64,000 bases of DNA. Origin: CBDDIP01 sp965279405 (lineage in GTDB: Bacteria > Actinomycetota > Acidimicrobiia > Acidimicrobiales > Ilumatobacteraceae). A model generated the notes under the pieces. It saw only the letters and a list, made by a program, of their open reading frames with translations, made no database searches and was not told where the DNA came from. Made by a program: the position numbers and the translations under genes. The stretch spans positions 4,650,001-4,714,000 of the forward strand of contig OZ257157.1 of assembly GCA_965279405.1 (NCBI GenBank), given 5' to 3'. Of this stretch, positions 8,978 through 16,320 are shown piece by piece (within the stretch, counting starts at the first letter, position 1; each line of letters begins with the position of its first letter).

Positions 8978-10380
8978 TCGCTGATCGGCAGCACGTCGCC
9001 GTCTGCCGTCACGCCGGCGACGTGGCGGGCCATCGTCTTGGCACGGTTCATGTCGTAGTTCTTGCGAGCGACGATCTGCTGCGCGTAGAGACCACCGCCG
9101 CCCTGCAACGTGGTCACCTGCTGCCAACCGCCGAACGAGTCGGCCGTGTAGTCGCGGATGGCGTGGAACAGGCGCATGCGGTAGGCGGCATCGATGCCGG
9201 GCATCGTGCGCATGTACTTCTCCAGGTACGCACCGCTCTCCTCGTTCTCGAGGTCGGCCAACGTCGGTGCTGTCAGCACGGAGCCCCCGCCGATGTCGTG
9301 GAGGTGGCGGATCATCCTGCTGAACTCGCTGGCCGCGTAGTACTTGGCGGAGTTGGTGAACACCTCGTCGGGCGACATCCAGCCTTCCGGTGTACGACCT
9401 GCCGTCGCGATGGCGGCCTCGTAGCAGCCACGGATCAACGAGGCGTAGACGACCATCTCGCCGATCTTGTCCTTGATGTGCGAGATGCGCTCGGTGCCGT
9501 TGGCTTCGCTGATCAGCTGGGCCAACCCGACAAGCGTGTCGGCGATGTCGACGTAGTGACGAACGCTGCCGAGCCGCTCCCACAGCCCGAGGCTGTGGGC
9601 GAAGGTGGCCGAGTGCTCGACCTCGCCGTCCAGGAAGACACGATGCGACGGCACGAACACCTCGTCGAAGACGACGAAGCCCTCGGACATCACGTTCGTG
9701 CGGCTGTACGGGAAGTAGCGCGGATCGATGTCCTCGCGCGGCGCGAAGCTGGTGTTGATGATGCTCACCCCGGGAGCGTTCATCGGGACCGCGCACGCGA
9801 CGGCCCACTGGTCCTCGCCCTGCTTCATCCGCTTGGTCGGCATGACGATCAGCTCGTGGGCGATCGCCGCCGACGAGATGTGCAGCTTCGCCCCGGTGAT
9901 GACGATCCCGTCCTTGTTCCGATCGACCACTCGCAGGTACAGGTCCGGGTCGTCTTGCTGCGACGGGGTCAGCCCGCGGTGCCCCTTGGCGTCGGTGATC
10001 GTCTGCACGCAGCGGATGTCGCGGAGCTTGGCCTCCTCGTAGAAGTCGAGCGCGCGGTCGGCGTACACCGGGTGCTCGTTGCGCATCCGGCTGCCGGCGG
10101 TCATCAGCATCAGCAGCGCGTGCACCGTCGACACGGTCGGGAAGCTCCACGTGTGCTGCAGCTCTTCCTGCTCGCGCAGCTCATCGGGGGTCGTCGGGAT
10201 CGCGTAGTACGGACCGAACGCTCCCGGCGCCGGGTCGTGGTAGCGGTCGTAGTCGACGGCGCCGTTGTCGACGGCTCGCTTGAACATGCGGTGCGTCGTG
10301 ACGTCGCCGATGCGCTCGCCGTTGATGAACATCTTGCGGCCGTCGCGCAAGGACTCGCGATACTCCTCGCCGGTCATCAT
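8974..10380 (-). CDS. HpaB-type FAD-dependent protein (4-hydroxyphenylacetate 3-hydroxylase / 4-hydroxybutyryl-CoA dehydratase superfamily), copy 1
   Basis: A 468-residue member of the superfamily that contains HpaB flavin monooxygenases and AbfD-type 4-hydroxybutyryl-CoA dehydratases. It opens with MTGEEYRESLRDGR, and has ITDAKGHRG, DDPDLYLRVVDR, GIVITGAKLHISSA, HELIVMPTKRM and a C-terminal acyl-CoA-dehydrogenase-like helical domain (SEANGTERISHIKDK; GGGSVLTAPTLADLEN). The Cys-x3-Cys pair expected for the iron-sulfur cluster of true AbfD is not seen, so a monooxygenase or non-cluster enzyme is more likely. It forms an operon-like pair with the acyl-CoA dehydrogenase upstream (36-bp gap) and mirrors copy 2 at 13007-14389. 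Confidence 0.82.
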   Translation of the reverse strand: MMTGEEYRESLRDGRKMFINGERIGDVTTHRMFKRAVDNGAVDYDRYHDPAPGAFGPYYAIPTTPDELREQEELQHTWSFPTVSTVHALLMLMTAGSRMRNEHPVYADRALDFYEEAKLRDIRCVQTITDAKGHRGLTPSQQDDPDLYLRVVDRNKDGIVITGAKLHISSAAIAHELIVMPTKRMKQGEDQWAVACAVPMNAPGVSIINTSFAPREDIDPRYFPYSRTNVMSEGFVVFDEVFVPSHRVFLDGEVEHSATFAHSLGLWERLGSVRHYVDIADTLVGLAQLISEANGTERISHIKDKIGEMVVYASLIRGCYEAAIATAGRTPEGWMSPDEVFTNSAKYYAASEFSRMIRHLHDIGGGSVLTAPTLADLENEESGAYLEKYMRTMPGIDAAYRMRLFHAIRDYTADSFGGWQQVTTLQGGGGLYAQQIVARKNYDMNRAKTMARHVAGVTADGDVLPISD

Positions 10381-10416
10381 GGTCGTGGTTCCCCTGTGTT
10401 CTTCAGTGTGGGTCGT

Positions 10417-11649
10417 TCAGCGTGGCTCGCGCGGGAGCCCGAGGGCCCGCTCGGCAACGATGTTGCGTTGGATCTGGTCGGTGCCGCCGGCGATGCGCGG
10501 CGCGGCGACGCCGAGCAGCACGCCGACCCACACGAAGTGGCCCCACGCGCCGTCGTCGGCCGTGATCGCCGGACCGAGCACCGACGCTGCGGTCTGGGCG
10601 ATGCGCCAGTCGGCATCGGTCGAGAACAGCTTGACGAGCGAGGCGCCGCCGGCGCGGACGCCGGGCGCGCACTGCTCGATGTGATCCGGCAGGAGTCGGG
10701 CGATCACCTGCCGCGTGTAGGCGTCGGCCAACCGATCGCGCACCACGGGATCGTTGCCGGCACCGAGGTGCGCAACGAGCTCGACCAGCCGGCGGTACGG
10801 CTCGTGGAACAGGTGACTGCCCTCGTCACCGAAACCGTCCCGCTCGCTCGTCAAGCTGGTCTGCGCCACCATCCAGCCCTGGCCGACCGGGCCGATGCGG
10901 CGGTCGTCGGCGACCACCACGTCGTCGAGGAAGACCTCGCAGAAGTGTGCGCTGCCGTTCATCTGGCGCAGCGGCCGGATCGACACGCCGGGCTGGTCCA
11001 TGTCGATGACGAACATCGTCAGCCCGCGGTGGCGCAGGCTCAGGTCGTCGTCGGTGCGCGTGAGGAGCTCGCCGATCTGGCTGAAGTGCGCTCCCGAGGA
11101 CCACACCTTCTGACCGGAGATGCGCCACGTGTCGCCATCGCGCACGGCCCGCGTGCGCAGCGAGGCGAGATCGGAACCGGCGTCGGGCTCGGAGAACAGC
11201 TGACAGCCGACGACGTCGCCGCGCCAGATCGCCGGCAGCCACAGCGCGCGCTGTTCGTCGGTGCCGAACTCGTTGATCGCCGGGGCGACGATCTGCTGGC
11301 CGACGAGGAGGCAATTCAAGTCGGGGGTGATGTAGTCGGCGGCGACACGTCGGAAGACCTCGATGCGCTCGGAGTCGAAGCCGGCGCCGCCGAGGTGCGT
11401 CGGGCCACGGAGCCACGCCAGGCCGGCGTCGAACAGATCCCGCTGGAAGCTGCGCGCTGCGGCGATCTCCGCGCCCTCGTCGGCGTGGACGCGAAAGGCC
11501 GAGCCGACGATCTCCTCGTCGCCAGCACCCCACCCCTCATCTGCCTCGACCTCGGCCGGCTTTCGCGCGCAGGTGCGCTCGAAGACGGCACGGATCTGCG
11601 CCTCGAGCTCCCCCAACGTGAGCTCGGCCATCTTCTGAGCCATACTCAT
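10417..11649 (-). CDS. Acyl-CoA dehydrogenase, island copy 1
   Basis: A 410-residue flavoprotein of the acyl-CoA dehydrogenase family. Visible signatures are CQLFSEPDAGSDLASLRTRA with the substrate/FAD loop, WRISGQKVWSSGAH, and the C-terminal IAGGTDQIQRNI plus LGLPREPR. It would oxidise an acyl-CoA to the enoyl-CoA and pass electrons to ETF. The start is uncertain: ATGs at 11649, 11643 and 11631 are all possible, and the operator at 11649-11665 abuts the first. It is divergent from the closely similar copy 2; the 52 bp between them hold at least two operator copies. Confidence 0.87.
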   Translation of the reverse strand: MSMAQKMAELTLGELEAQIRAVFERTCARKPAEVEADEGWGAGDEEIVGSAFRVHADEGAEIAAARSFQRDLFDAGLAWLRGPTHLGGAGFDSERIEVFRRVAADYITPDLNCLLVGQQIVAPAINEFGTDEQRALWLPAIWRGDVVGCQLFSEPDAGSDLASLRTRAVRDGDTWRISGQKVWSSGAHFSQIGELLTRTDDDLSLRHRGLTMFVIDMDQPGVSIRPLRQMNGSAHFCEVFLDDVVVADDRRIGPVGQGWMVAQTSLTSERDGFGDEGSHLFHEPYRRLVELVAHLGAGNDPVVRDRLADAYTRQVIARLLPDHIEQCAPGVRAGGASLVKLFSTDADWRIAQTAASVLGPAITADDGAWGHFVWVGVLLGVAAPRIAGGTDQIQRNIVAERALGLPREPR

Positions 11650-11698
11650 CTGAGACTACATCATATTTGAGACGTTGACAATCTGAGCATGTCTCATA
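11649..11698. promoter_or_regulatory. Operator cluster between the two acyl-CoA dehydrogenase genes
   Basis: Two copies of the island palindrome lie in the divergent promoter: TCTGA-GACTACA-TCATA at 11649-11665 and TCTGA-GCATGTC-TCATA at 11682-11698. Between them, at 11666-11682, TTTGA-GACGTTG-ACAAT keeps the period but matches poorly. The arrangement resembles the abutting sites at 1147-1180. Because the gap is only 52 bp, repressor binding would block both promoters and possibly the start codons. Confidence 0.55.
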
Positions 11699-11701
11699 TG
11701 C

Positions 11702-12907
11702 TTGCCGATCGTGACCGTGGATCCGCAGTTCTCCACCCGAGTTCGGGCCTTCTTCGATGCGCACGCCGAACCCGCTCGCCCGAAGGGCTGGGGGCTCGGC
11801 AGCGACGCCGTCGTCGGCTCCGGCCTGGCGCGCGACGGCGACCGGGTCGACCACGACGCCGGCCTCGCCGCGGCCCGCGCGTACCAGGCCGCGCTGTTCG
11901 ACGCCGGCCTCGCATGGCTGAGCGGACCCGCAGAGCTCGGCGGCGCCGACCTCAGCAACGAGGAGATCGCCGAGTTCCGGCGCATCGCGAGAGAGTTCGA
12001 GAAGGTGGACACGTCGGTGTTCATGATCGGTCAGCGCATCGTGGCACCTGCGATCGCCGCCTTCGGCACCGCAACCCAGCAGCAGCAGTTCCTGCGGACC
12101 ATCTTCCGCGGTGAGCTCGTCGGATGCCAGCTGTTCTCGGAGCCGGACGCAGGCTCCGACCTTGCCTCGCTGCGCTGCCGGGCCACGAAGGAGGACGGCG
12201 GGTGGCGGATCACCGGCCAGAAGGTGTGGTCGTCCGGGGCCCACCACGCCGACATCGGCGAACTGCTCGCCCGCACCGATCCCGACGCGTCGTCGCGCAA
12301 CCGTGGCCTGACGATGTTCCTCATCGACATGGCGGCACCCGAGGTCACCGTCAAGCCGCTGCGCCAGATGAACGGCAACGCGCACTTCAACGAGGTCTTC
12401 ATCGAGGACCTGTTCGTCCGCGACGACGCCGTGCTCGGCACCGTGGGCGGCGGCTGGAACGTGGCCAACGCCAGCCTGTCCAGCGAACGCGACCTCGACC
12501 CCGACGACGCCGGCCTGTTCCTCGATCCGGTGGGGCGGCTCGTCGAGCTGGCGCAGCGTCTCGGCGACACCAGCCCGACGACCCGCCAGGCGCTGGCGAA
12601 CGCGATCACGCGCGAGCGCATCGGCGTCTGGATGCGCGACTCGCTGGCGCGTTCGACACCGAGCGTCGCCGCCGTGGCTGCCTCCATCACCAAGCTGTAC
12701 GAGGCGACCTCGGTGTGGCAGCTGGCGCAGACCGCGTCGCGCGTCCTCGGTCCGCTGGTCGCGGCCGACGACGGCGAGTGGGGCCACTACGCCTGGAGCG
12801 ACGTCGTGCTCGCCGCGCACAGCCAGCGCATCGCCGGCGGGACCGACGAGATCCAGCGCAACATCATCGGCGAACGCGGGCTCGGCCTGCCCCGCGAACC
12901 GCGCTGA
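11702..12907 (+). CDS. Acyl-CoA dehydrogenase, island copy 2
   Basis: A 401-residue acyl-CoA dehydrogenase, clearly a paralogue of copy 1: shared blocks include GCQLFSEPDAGSDLASLR, GQKVWSSGAH, PLRQMNG and IAGGTDEIQRNI, ending LGLPREPR. The start is unclear because no Shine-Dalgarno is visible; TTG at 11702 is the longest option, with GTG at 11711 and 11717 following. The operator ends only 3 bp upstream, so the message may be leaderless. HpaB copy 2 follows after 99 bp on the same strand. Confidence 0.86.
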   Translation: MPIVTVDPQFSTRVRAFFDAHAEPARPKGWGLGSDAVVGSGLARDGDRVDHDAGLAAARAYQAALFDAGLAWLSGPAELGGADLSNEEIAEFRRIAREFEKVDTSVFMIGQRIVAPAIAAFGTATQQQQFLRTIFRGELVGCQLFSEPDAGSDLASLRCRATKEDGGWRITGQKVWSSGAHHADIGELLARTDPDASSRNRGLTMFLIDMAAPEVTVKPLRQMNGNAHFNEVFIEDLFVRDDAVLGTVGGGWNVANASLSSERDLDPDDAGLFLDPVGRLVELAQRLGDTSPTTRQALANAITRERIGVWMRDSLARSTPSVAAVAASITKLYEATSVWQLAQTASRVLGPLVAADDGEWGHYAWSDVVLAAHSQRIAGGTDEIQRNIIGERGLGLPREPR

Positions 12908-12940
12908 TGCGTCGCTTGGCGTTGCCTTCGCGACTCGCTA

Positions 12941-12957
12941 TCTGACACACTGTCACA
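12941..12957. promoter_or_regulatory. Island operator copy before HpaB copy 2
   Basis: TCTGA-CACACTG-TCACA, with one mismatch in the right half-site and the spacer of 7 kept. It lies 49 bp before the HpaB copy 2 ATG, which suggests that gene has its own regulated promoter in addition to read-through from the acyl-CoA dehydrogenase gene. Confidence 0.5.
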
Positions 12958-13006
12958 TATCGCCTGCGGTCACGTGGGCTCGGGGACCAGAGGAGCACAG
13001 ATCATC

Positions 13007-14389
13007 ATGATGACTGGCGAGGAGTATCGGGAATCGCTGCGAGACGGGCGTCGGATCTTCGGCAACGGCCGGCAGATCGAAGACGTCACCACCGACCCCG
13101 CGACGCGGTTGTCGGTGGACTGGGTGGCCAAGGGCTACGACAAGCACTACCAACCCGGCGAGGACGCGTTCGGGCCGTACTACTTCATCCCCCGCTCGAC
13201 CGAGGAGCTGCGCGCCAACGAGGATCGGCAGAAGGAGTGGGACTTCCCCACGATCTCCACCTCGAGCGGCCTGCTGATGCTGCTCAACGCGTCGAGTCGG
13301 ATGGTCAAGGACTACCCGGTCTACGCCGAGCGGGTCATGAACTTCTTCCAGGACGCCCAGAAGCGCGATGTCCGCTGCGTGCTGACGATCACCGACGCCA
13401 AGGGCGACCGGGCCAAGTCGCCGATCGATCAGGACGACCCCGACCTGTACACGCACATCGTCGAGCGTCGCCCCGACGGCATCGTCATCTCCGGCGCCAA
13501 GCTGCACATCTCGTCGGCCGCCGTCGCTCACGAGCTGATCGTCATGCCGACCAAGCACATGAAGCAGACCGAGTCGGACTACGCCGTTGCCTGCGCGGTC
13601 CCGATGAACGCACCCGGCGTGACGATCATCAACACGACCTTCACCCCGCGCCCCGACTTCGACGAGCGCTACTTCCCGTACAGCCGTCAGAAGGTGATGA
13701 CCGAGGGCTTCGTCGTCTTCGACGAGGTGTTCGTGCCCAACGAGCGCGTCTTCCTTGCCGGCGAGACCGAGCACTCGGTGACGTTCGCCCACTGCCTCGG
13801 CCTGTGGGAGCGCCTCGGCAGCGTCGGTCACTACATCGACATCGCCGACACGCTCGTCGGCCTCGCCCAGCTGATCAGCGAGGCCAACGGCACCGAGCGG
13901 ATCCCGCACATCAAGGACAAGATCGGCGAGATGGTCGTCTACGCGACGATGATCCGCGGCGCCTTCGAAGCGGCAGTGGCGAACACGACGTTCACGCCCG
14001 AGGGCTACGCGTCGCCCGACGAGCTGTTCACCAACGCAGCGAAGTACTACTCGTCGGCCAACTTCAGCCTGATGGTGCGCCACCTCCACGACATCGCCGG
14101 CGGCGCCGTGCTCACGGCGCCGATGCTGGCCGACCTGGAGAACCCGGAGACCGGCAAGTACGTCGCCAAGTACCTGCGCACGAAGGTCGGCGTCGACGCC
14201 GAGTACCGCATCCGCCTGTTCCACGCCATTCGCGATTACACCGCCGATCAGTACGGCGGTTGGCAGCTGGTCACGGTGCTGCAGGCCGGCGGCGGCCTCT
14301 TCGCCCAGCAGCTGGTGGCCAAGAAGCACTACGACATGGACCGGGCCAAGTTCCTGGCCCGCCAGACGGCTGGGATGGAAGAGTTCTGA
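13007..14389 (+). CDS. HpaB-type FAD-dependent protein, copy 2
   Basis: A 460-residue paralogue of the protein at 8974-10380, alike over the whole length: MTGEEYRESLRDGR, ITDAKGDRAKSP, DDPDLYTHIVE, GAKLHISSAAVAHELIVMPTK, LVGLAQLISEANGTERI. By eye well over half the residues match. The Cys residues again do not form a Cys-x3-Cys pair. The ATG at 13007 lies 11 bases after AGGAG. With acyl-CoA dehydrogenase copy 2 it mirrors the copy 1 pair. Two divergent copies suggest either two linked substrates or a heteromeric enzyme. Confidence 0.82.
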   Translation: MMTGEEYRESLRDGRRIFGNGRQIEDVTTDPATRLSVDWVAKGYDKHYQPGEDAFGPYYFIPRSTEELRANEDRQKEWDFPTISTSSGLLMLLNASSRMVKDYPVYAERVMNFFQDAQKRDVRCVLTITDAKGDRAKSPIDQDDPDLYTHIVERRPDGIVISGAKLHISSAAVAHELIVMPTKHMKQTESDYAVACAVPMNAPGVTIINTTFTPRPDFDERYFPYSRQKVMTEGFVVFDEVFVPNERVFLAGETEHSVTFAHCLGLWERLGSVGHYIDIADTLVGLAQLISEANGTERIPHIKDKIGEMVVYATMIRGAFEAAVANTTFTPEGYASPDELFTNAAKYYSSANFSLMVRHLHDIAGGAVLTAPMLADLENPETGKYVAKYLRTKVGVDAEYRIRLFHAIRDYTADQYGGWQLVTVLQAGGGLFAQQLVAKKHYDMDRAKFLARQTAGMEEF

Positions 14390-14421
14390 GACCGGCGTTC
14401 TGAGACCGGCGTTCTGACCGG
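14384..14421. repeat. 14-bp tandem repeat spanning the HpaB copy 2 stop codon
   Basis: TTCTGAGACCGGCG occurs at 14384-14397 and 14398-14411 and is followed by a partial third copy starting TTCTGACCGG. The first copy supplies the last codon and stop of the upstream gene. No function is evident; slippage duplication is the simplest explanation. Confidence 0.7.
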
Positions 14422-14440
14422 TGTGAGACCGCTGTCACGC

Positions 14441-14482
14441 TGACATCTGTTGCGATGTCAACGTGACATCACTATGATGTCA
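14441..14482. promoter_or_regulatory. Four-half-site operator overlapping a leaderless promoter
   Basis: TGACATC (14441), GATGTCA (14454), TGACATC (14464) and GATGTCA (14476) form two perfect inverted repeats with 6- and 5-bp centres. Embedded in them are a candidate -35 TTGCGA (14450-14455) and -10 TATGAT (14473-14478) separated by 17 bp. The ATG of the 41-codon gene begins 7 bases after the -10 with no ribosome site, as expected for a leaderless mRNA. The ribbon-helix-helix protein encoded two genes' length downstream is the natural candidate to bind here, since such proteins bind repeated short half-sites and usually autoregulate. Confidence 0.7.
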
Positions 14483-14484
14483 TC

Positions 14485-14610
14485 ATGACTTCCTACTTCA
14501 ACCACGACCTGGCCAGGGTGATGGCCGCCGATCAGCAGCGGCGGATGAGCCCGCGCCGGTTCACCGAGGAGCGCGCTGCCCGCCTGCTCCCCCGTCGTCG
14601 CTCGCGCTGA
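14485..14610 (+). CDS. Small basic protein of 41 residues, first gene of the RHH/DUF4097 operon
   Basis: The ATG at 14485 opens a 41-codon frame beginning MTSYFNHDLARVMAADQQRR and ending LLPRRRSR. It is rich in Arg with an amphipathic look. Its TGA overlaps the ATG of the next gene (TGATG), and it sits directly behind a clear -10 box and operator, which strongly supports translation. I do not recognise a family. It could be a regulatory peptide or a partner of the ribbon-helix-helix protein. Confidence 0.65.
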   Translation: MTSYFNHDLARVMAADQQRRMSPRRFTEERAARLLPRRRSR

Positions 14611-15059
14611 TGCACGTCGACCCGATCATCCGCACCGTGCAGCAGGCGCTGCTCGACACCGGCCGCCTGGCCGGCGCCCAATCCGCCGTCGACCAGGCGA
14701 CCTCCCAGCTGGTCGAGGCGGTGGCGCCGGCCCTGCGCCTGGCGGCGATCGACCTGGCTCAGCAGGCCGCCAGCGAAGTGGCGGCACAGCTCCCGGCACA
14801 CACCGTCGACGTCGTCCTCGTCGACGGCGACCCGACGTTGCGCGTCGGCGACAACAAGTCCGCACCCGCAGCTCCGCCGAGCGAGGACTTCGACGCACGC
14901 ATCACGCTGCGTCTCCCCCCGTCGCTGAAGAACCTCATCGAGCAGGCCGCCCAGACCGACGGCGAGTCGGTCAACGGCTGGGTCGTCGATGCGCTCGGCA
15001 ACCGTGCCCGCCAGTCGCGCAAGCCCGGCACGCACATCACCGACAGCTTCGACCTGTGA
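14610..15059 (+). CDS. Ribbon-helix-helix (HicB/Arc-like) DNA-binding protein
   Basis: A 149-residue protein. The first half (about residues 1-65) is helical and Ala-rich. The C-terminal half has a clear ribbon-helix-helix domain: strand ARITLRLPPSLKNLIEQAA followed by TDGESVNGWVVDALG. Such domains dimerise and read short repeated DNA sites. It overlaps the 41-residue gene by one base and precedes the DUF4097 gene by 22 bp. Autorepression through the TGACATC repeats upstream is the likely regulation. No toxin partner of the HicA type is seen, so a toxin-antitoxin role is not supported. Confidence 0.8.
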   Translation: MHVDPIIRTVQQALLDTGRLAGAQSAVDQATSQLVEAVAPALRLAAIDLAQQAASEVAAQLPAHTVDVVLVDGDPTLRVGDNKSAPAAPPSEDFDARITLRLPPSLKNLIEQAAQTDGESVNGWVVDALGNRARQSRKPGTHITDSFDL

Positions 15060-15081
15060 GACGCGACTCGAGGAGGTACCG

Positions 15082-15846
15082 ATGATCTTCGACGAGCAGT
15101 TCACCGTCGGCGAGCACCCTCGCCTGGAGCTCGACGTGCCGTCCGGAAACGTGCGCATCATCGAGGGCGACGTGGGCGTCATCCGCATGCGCGTCGACAC
15201 CGCCGACCGCGACAGCCTCGAGATCTCGCAGATCGACGACACCGTCTCGCTGCGTCAGCGCTCCACGTGGAGCCTGCACAACCGCAGCGTGCGGCTCACT
15301 GCACACGTACCGCCGGGCACCGACGTCGACGTGCACGCCGCTTCGGCCGATGTCAGCCTGCGCGCCCGACTCGGCGCGGTCAACGTGCACACGGCCTCCG
15401 GAGCGATCGAGCTGCACGAGGCGCAACGCGCCGACCTGCACAGCGCATCGGGCAACATCCGCGTGGACGCTGTTCGCGGCGACATCTCCGCCAAGTCGGC
15501 GTCCGGCAACATCACCGTCGATCGGGCGGACGGGCGGATCGGCGCCTCGCTGGCGTCAGGCACCTTCCGCTGCGATCACGCCGGCGGCAGCCTCGACGTG
15601 GGCACCGCGTCCGGCGACGTCCGCGTCGGTCGCTGCCTCGGCGACGAGGTGGTCGTCAAGACGGTCTCCGGCGACGTCAGCCTCGGTCTGCCCGGCGGCA
15701 TCCGCGTCGACCCCGACATCTCCACGCTCAGCGGCAAGACCGTGCTGCCCCGCTCCGCTCCCAGCGAGCCGGTCGGTGGCGATCGACGCACGGTGCGGTT
15801 GCGGCTGCGCACCATCTCCGGCGACATCCGCATCGACCGCGCCTGA
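15082..15846 (+). CDS. DUF4097-type beta-strand repeat protein
   Basis: A 254-residue protein built of repeated short strands with the motif (T/K)(A/V)SG(D/N/A), e.g. HTASGAIEL, HSASGNIRV, KSASGNITV, LASGTFRC, GTASGDVRV, KTVSGDVSL, RTISGDIRI. This pattern is the right-handed beta-solenoid-like DUF4097 (putative adhesin) family. There is no signal peptide or membrane segment, so it is probably cytoplasmic despite the family name. AGGAGG at 15071 fixes the ATG at 15082. Its function is unknown; the coupling to a DNA-binding protein is a recurrent actinobacterial arrangement as far as I recall. Confidence 0.85.
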   Translation: MIFDEQFTVGEHPRLELDVPSGNVRIIEGDVGVIRMRVDTADRDSLEISQIDDTVSLRQRSTWSLHNRSVRLTAHVPPGTDVDVHAASADVSLRARLGAVNVHTASGAIELHEAQRADLHSASGNIRVDAVRGDISAKSASGNITVDRADGRIGASLASGTFRCDHAGGSLDVGTASGDVRVGRCLGDEVVVKTVSGDVSLGLPGGIRVDPDISTLSGKTVLPRSAPSEPVGGDRRTVRLRLRTISGDIRIDRA

Positions 15847-15879
15847 ATCTCGCCGGGACCGGTAGGTCGACCGGCCTGC

Positions 15880-15926
15880 TTCTCGTTGCACTCTGCGACA
15901 CTTTCTGTCGCCCCACGCAACGAGAA
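15880..15926. promoter_or_regulatory. Nested perfect inverted repeats upstream of a small hypothetical gene
   Basis: An outer 10-bp perfect repeat, TTCTCGTTGC (15880-15889) with GCAACGAGAA (15917-15926), encloses an inner hairpin GCGACA-CTTTC-TGTCGC (15895-15911). It lies 18 bp before the ATG of the next gene and 33 bp after the DUF4097 stop. No U-run follows on the plus strand, so a standard terminator is not obvious; an operator or structured leader is also possible. Confidence 0.5.
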
Positions 15927-15944
15927 CGGGAGACTGATAGCCCG

Positions 15945-16307
15945 ATGACACCCACAACGCCAGCGGAGCGGTTCGCTGCCCTCGCGGAAGAACACAAGTA
16001 CGCAGCTCGCGTCTCGCGCCAGCTCCCCGACGCTGCGTTCGACGCGTTGGCGTCAGCCGCAGACGAGTGTGCGCACGGTGGTGTGAACCTCGACGAGGTG
16101 CTGCTGCGGCCCATGGCGTTCGTCATCGAGACGATGCTCAACTCGGCGAGTGGCGGTCATGGAGAATTCAGCGTGCCGGAGAACGCCGGCTACGTGCTCG
16201 ACGCATTGCACACCTACTCGTCGATCGCCCACACCACGCTGCAGCTCCCGATGTCACATCAGATGCCGATGTCCGATGCCTTTCGGGTCCGGATGAATGG
16301 CAGCTGA
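15945..16307 (+). CDS. Hypothetical protein, 120 residues
   Basis: The frame starts at ATG 15945 behind GGGAGA and runs 120 codons. The product is mostly helical (ERFAALAEEHKYAARVSRQL; AFDALASAADECAHGG) with a long helix in the middle and a Met-rich tail (LPMSHQMPMSD). There is no membrane segment or signal. I do not recognise a family. It stops 13 bp before the convergent plsC gene. Confidence 0.6.
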   Translation: MTPTTPAERFAALAEEHKYAARVSRQLPDAAFDALASAADECAHGGVNLDEVLLRPMAFVIETMLNSASGGHGEFSVPENAGYVLDALHTYSSIAHTTLQLPMSHQMPMSDAFRVRMNGS

Positions 16308-16320
16308 AGCCGTCGGCGAC

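Noticed and set aside
9022..11670. An 882-codon open frame on the plus strand
   Set aside because: It is antisense to the HpaB1 and ACAD1 genes, which have clear family motifs. Long antisense frames are expected at this GC content, and its translation shows no recognisable domain.
14485..15059. HicAB-type toxin-antitoxin system
   Set aside because: The RHH protein resembles HicB-like antitoxins, but the 41-residue partner does not look like HicA (no dsRNA-binding fold or conserved His), and the operon continues into a DUF4097 gene.
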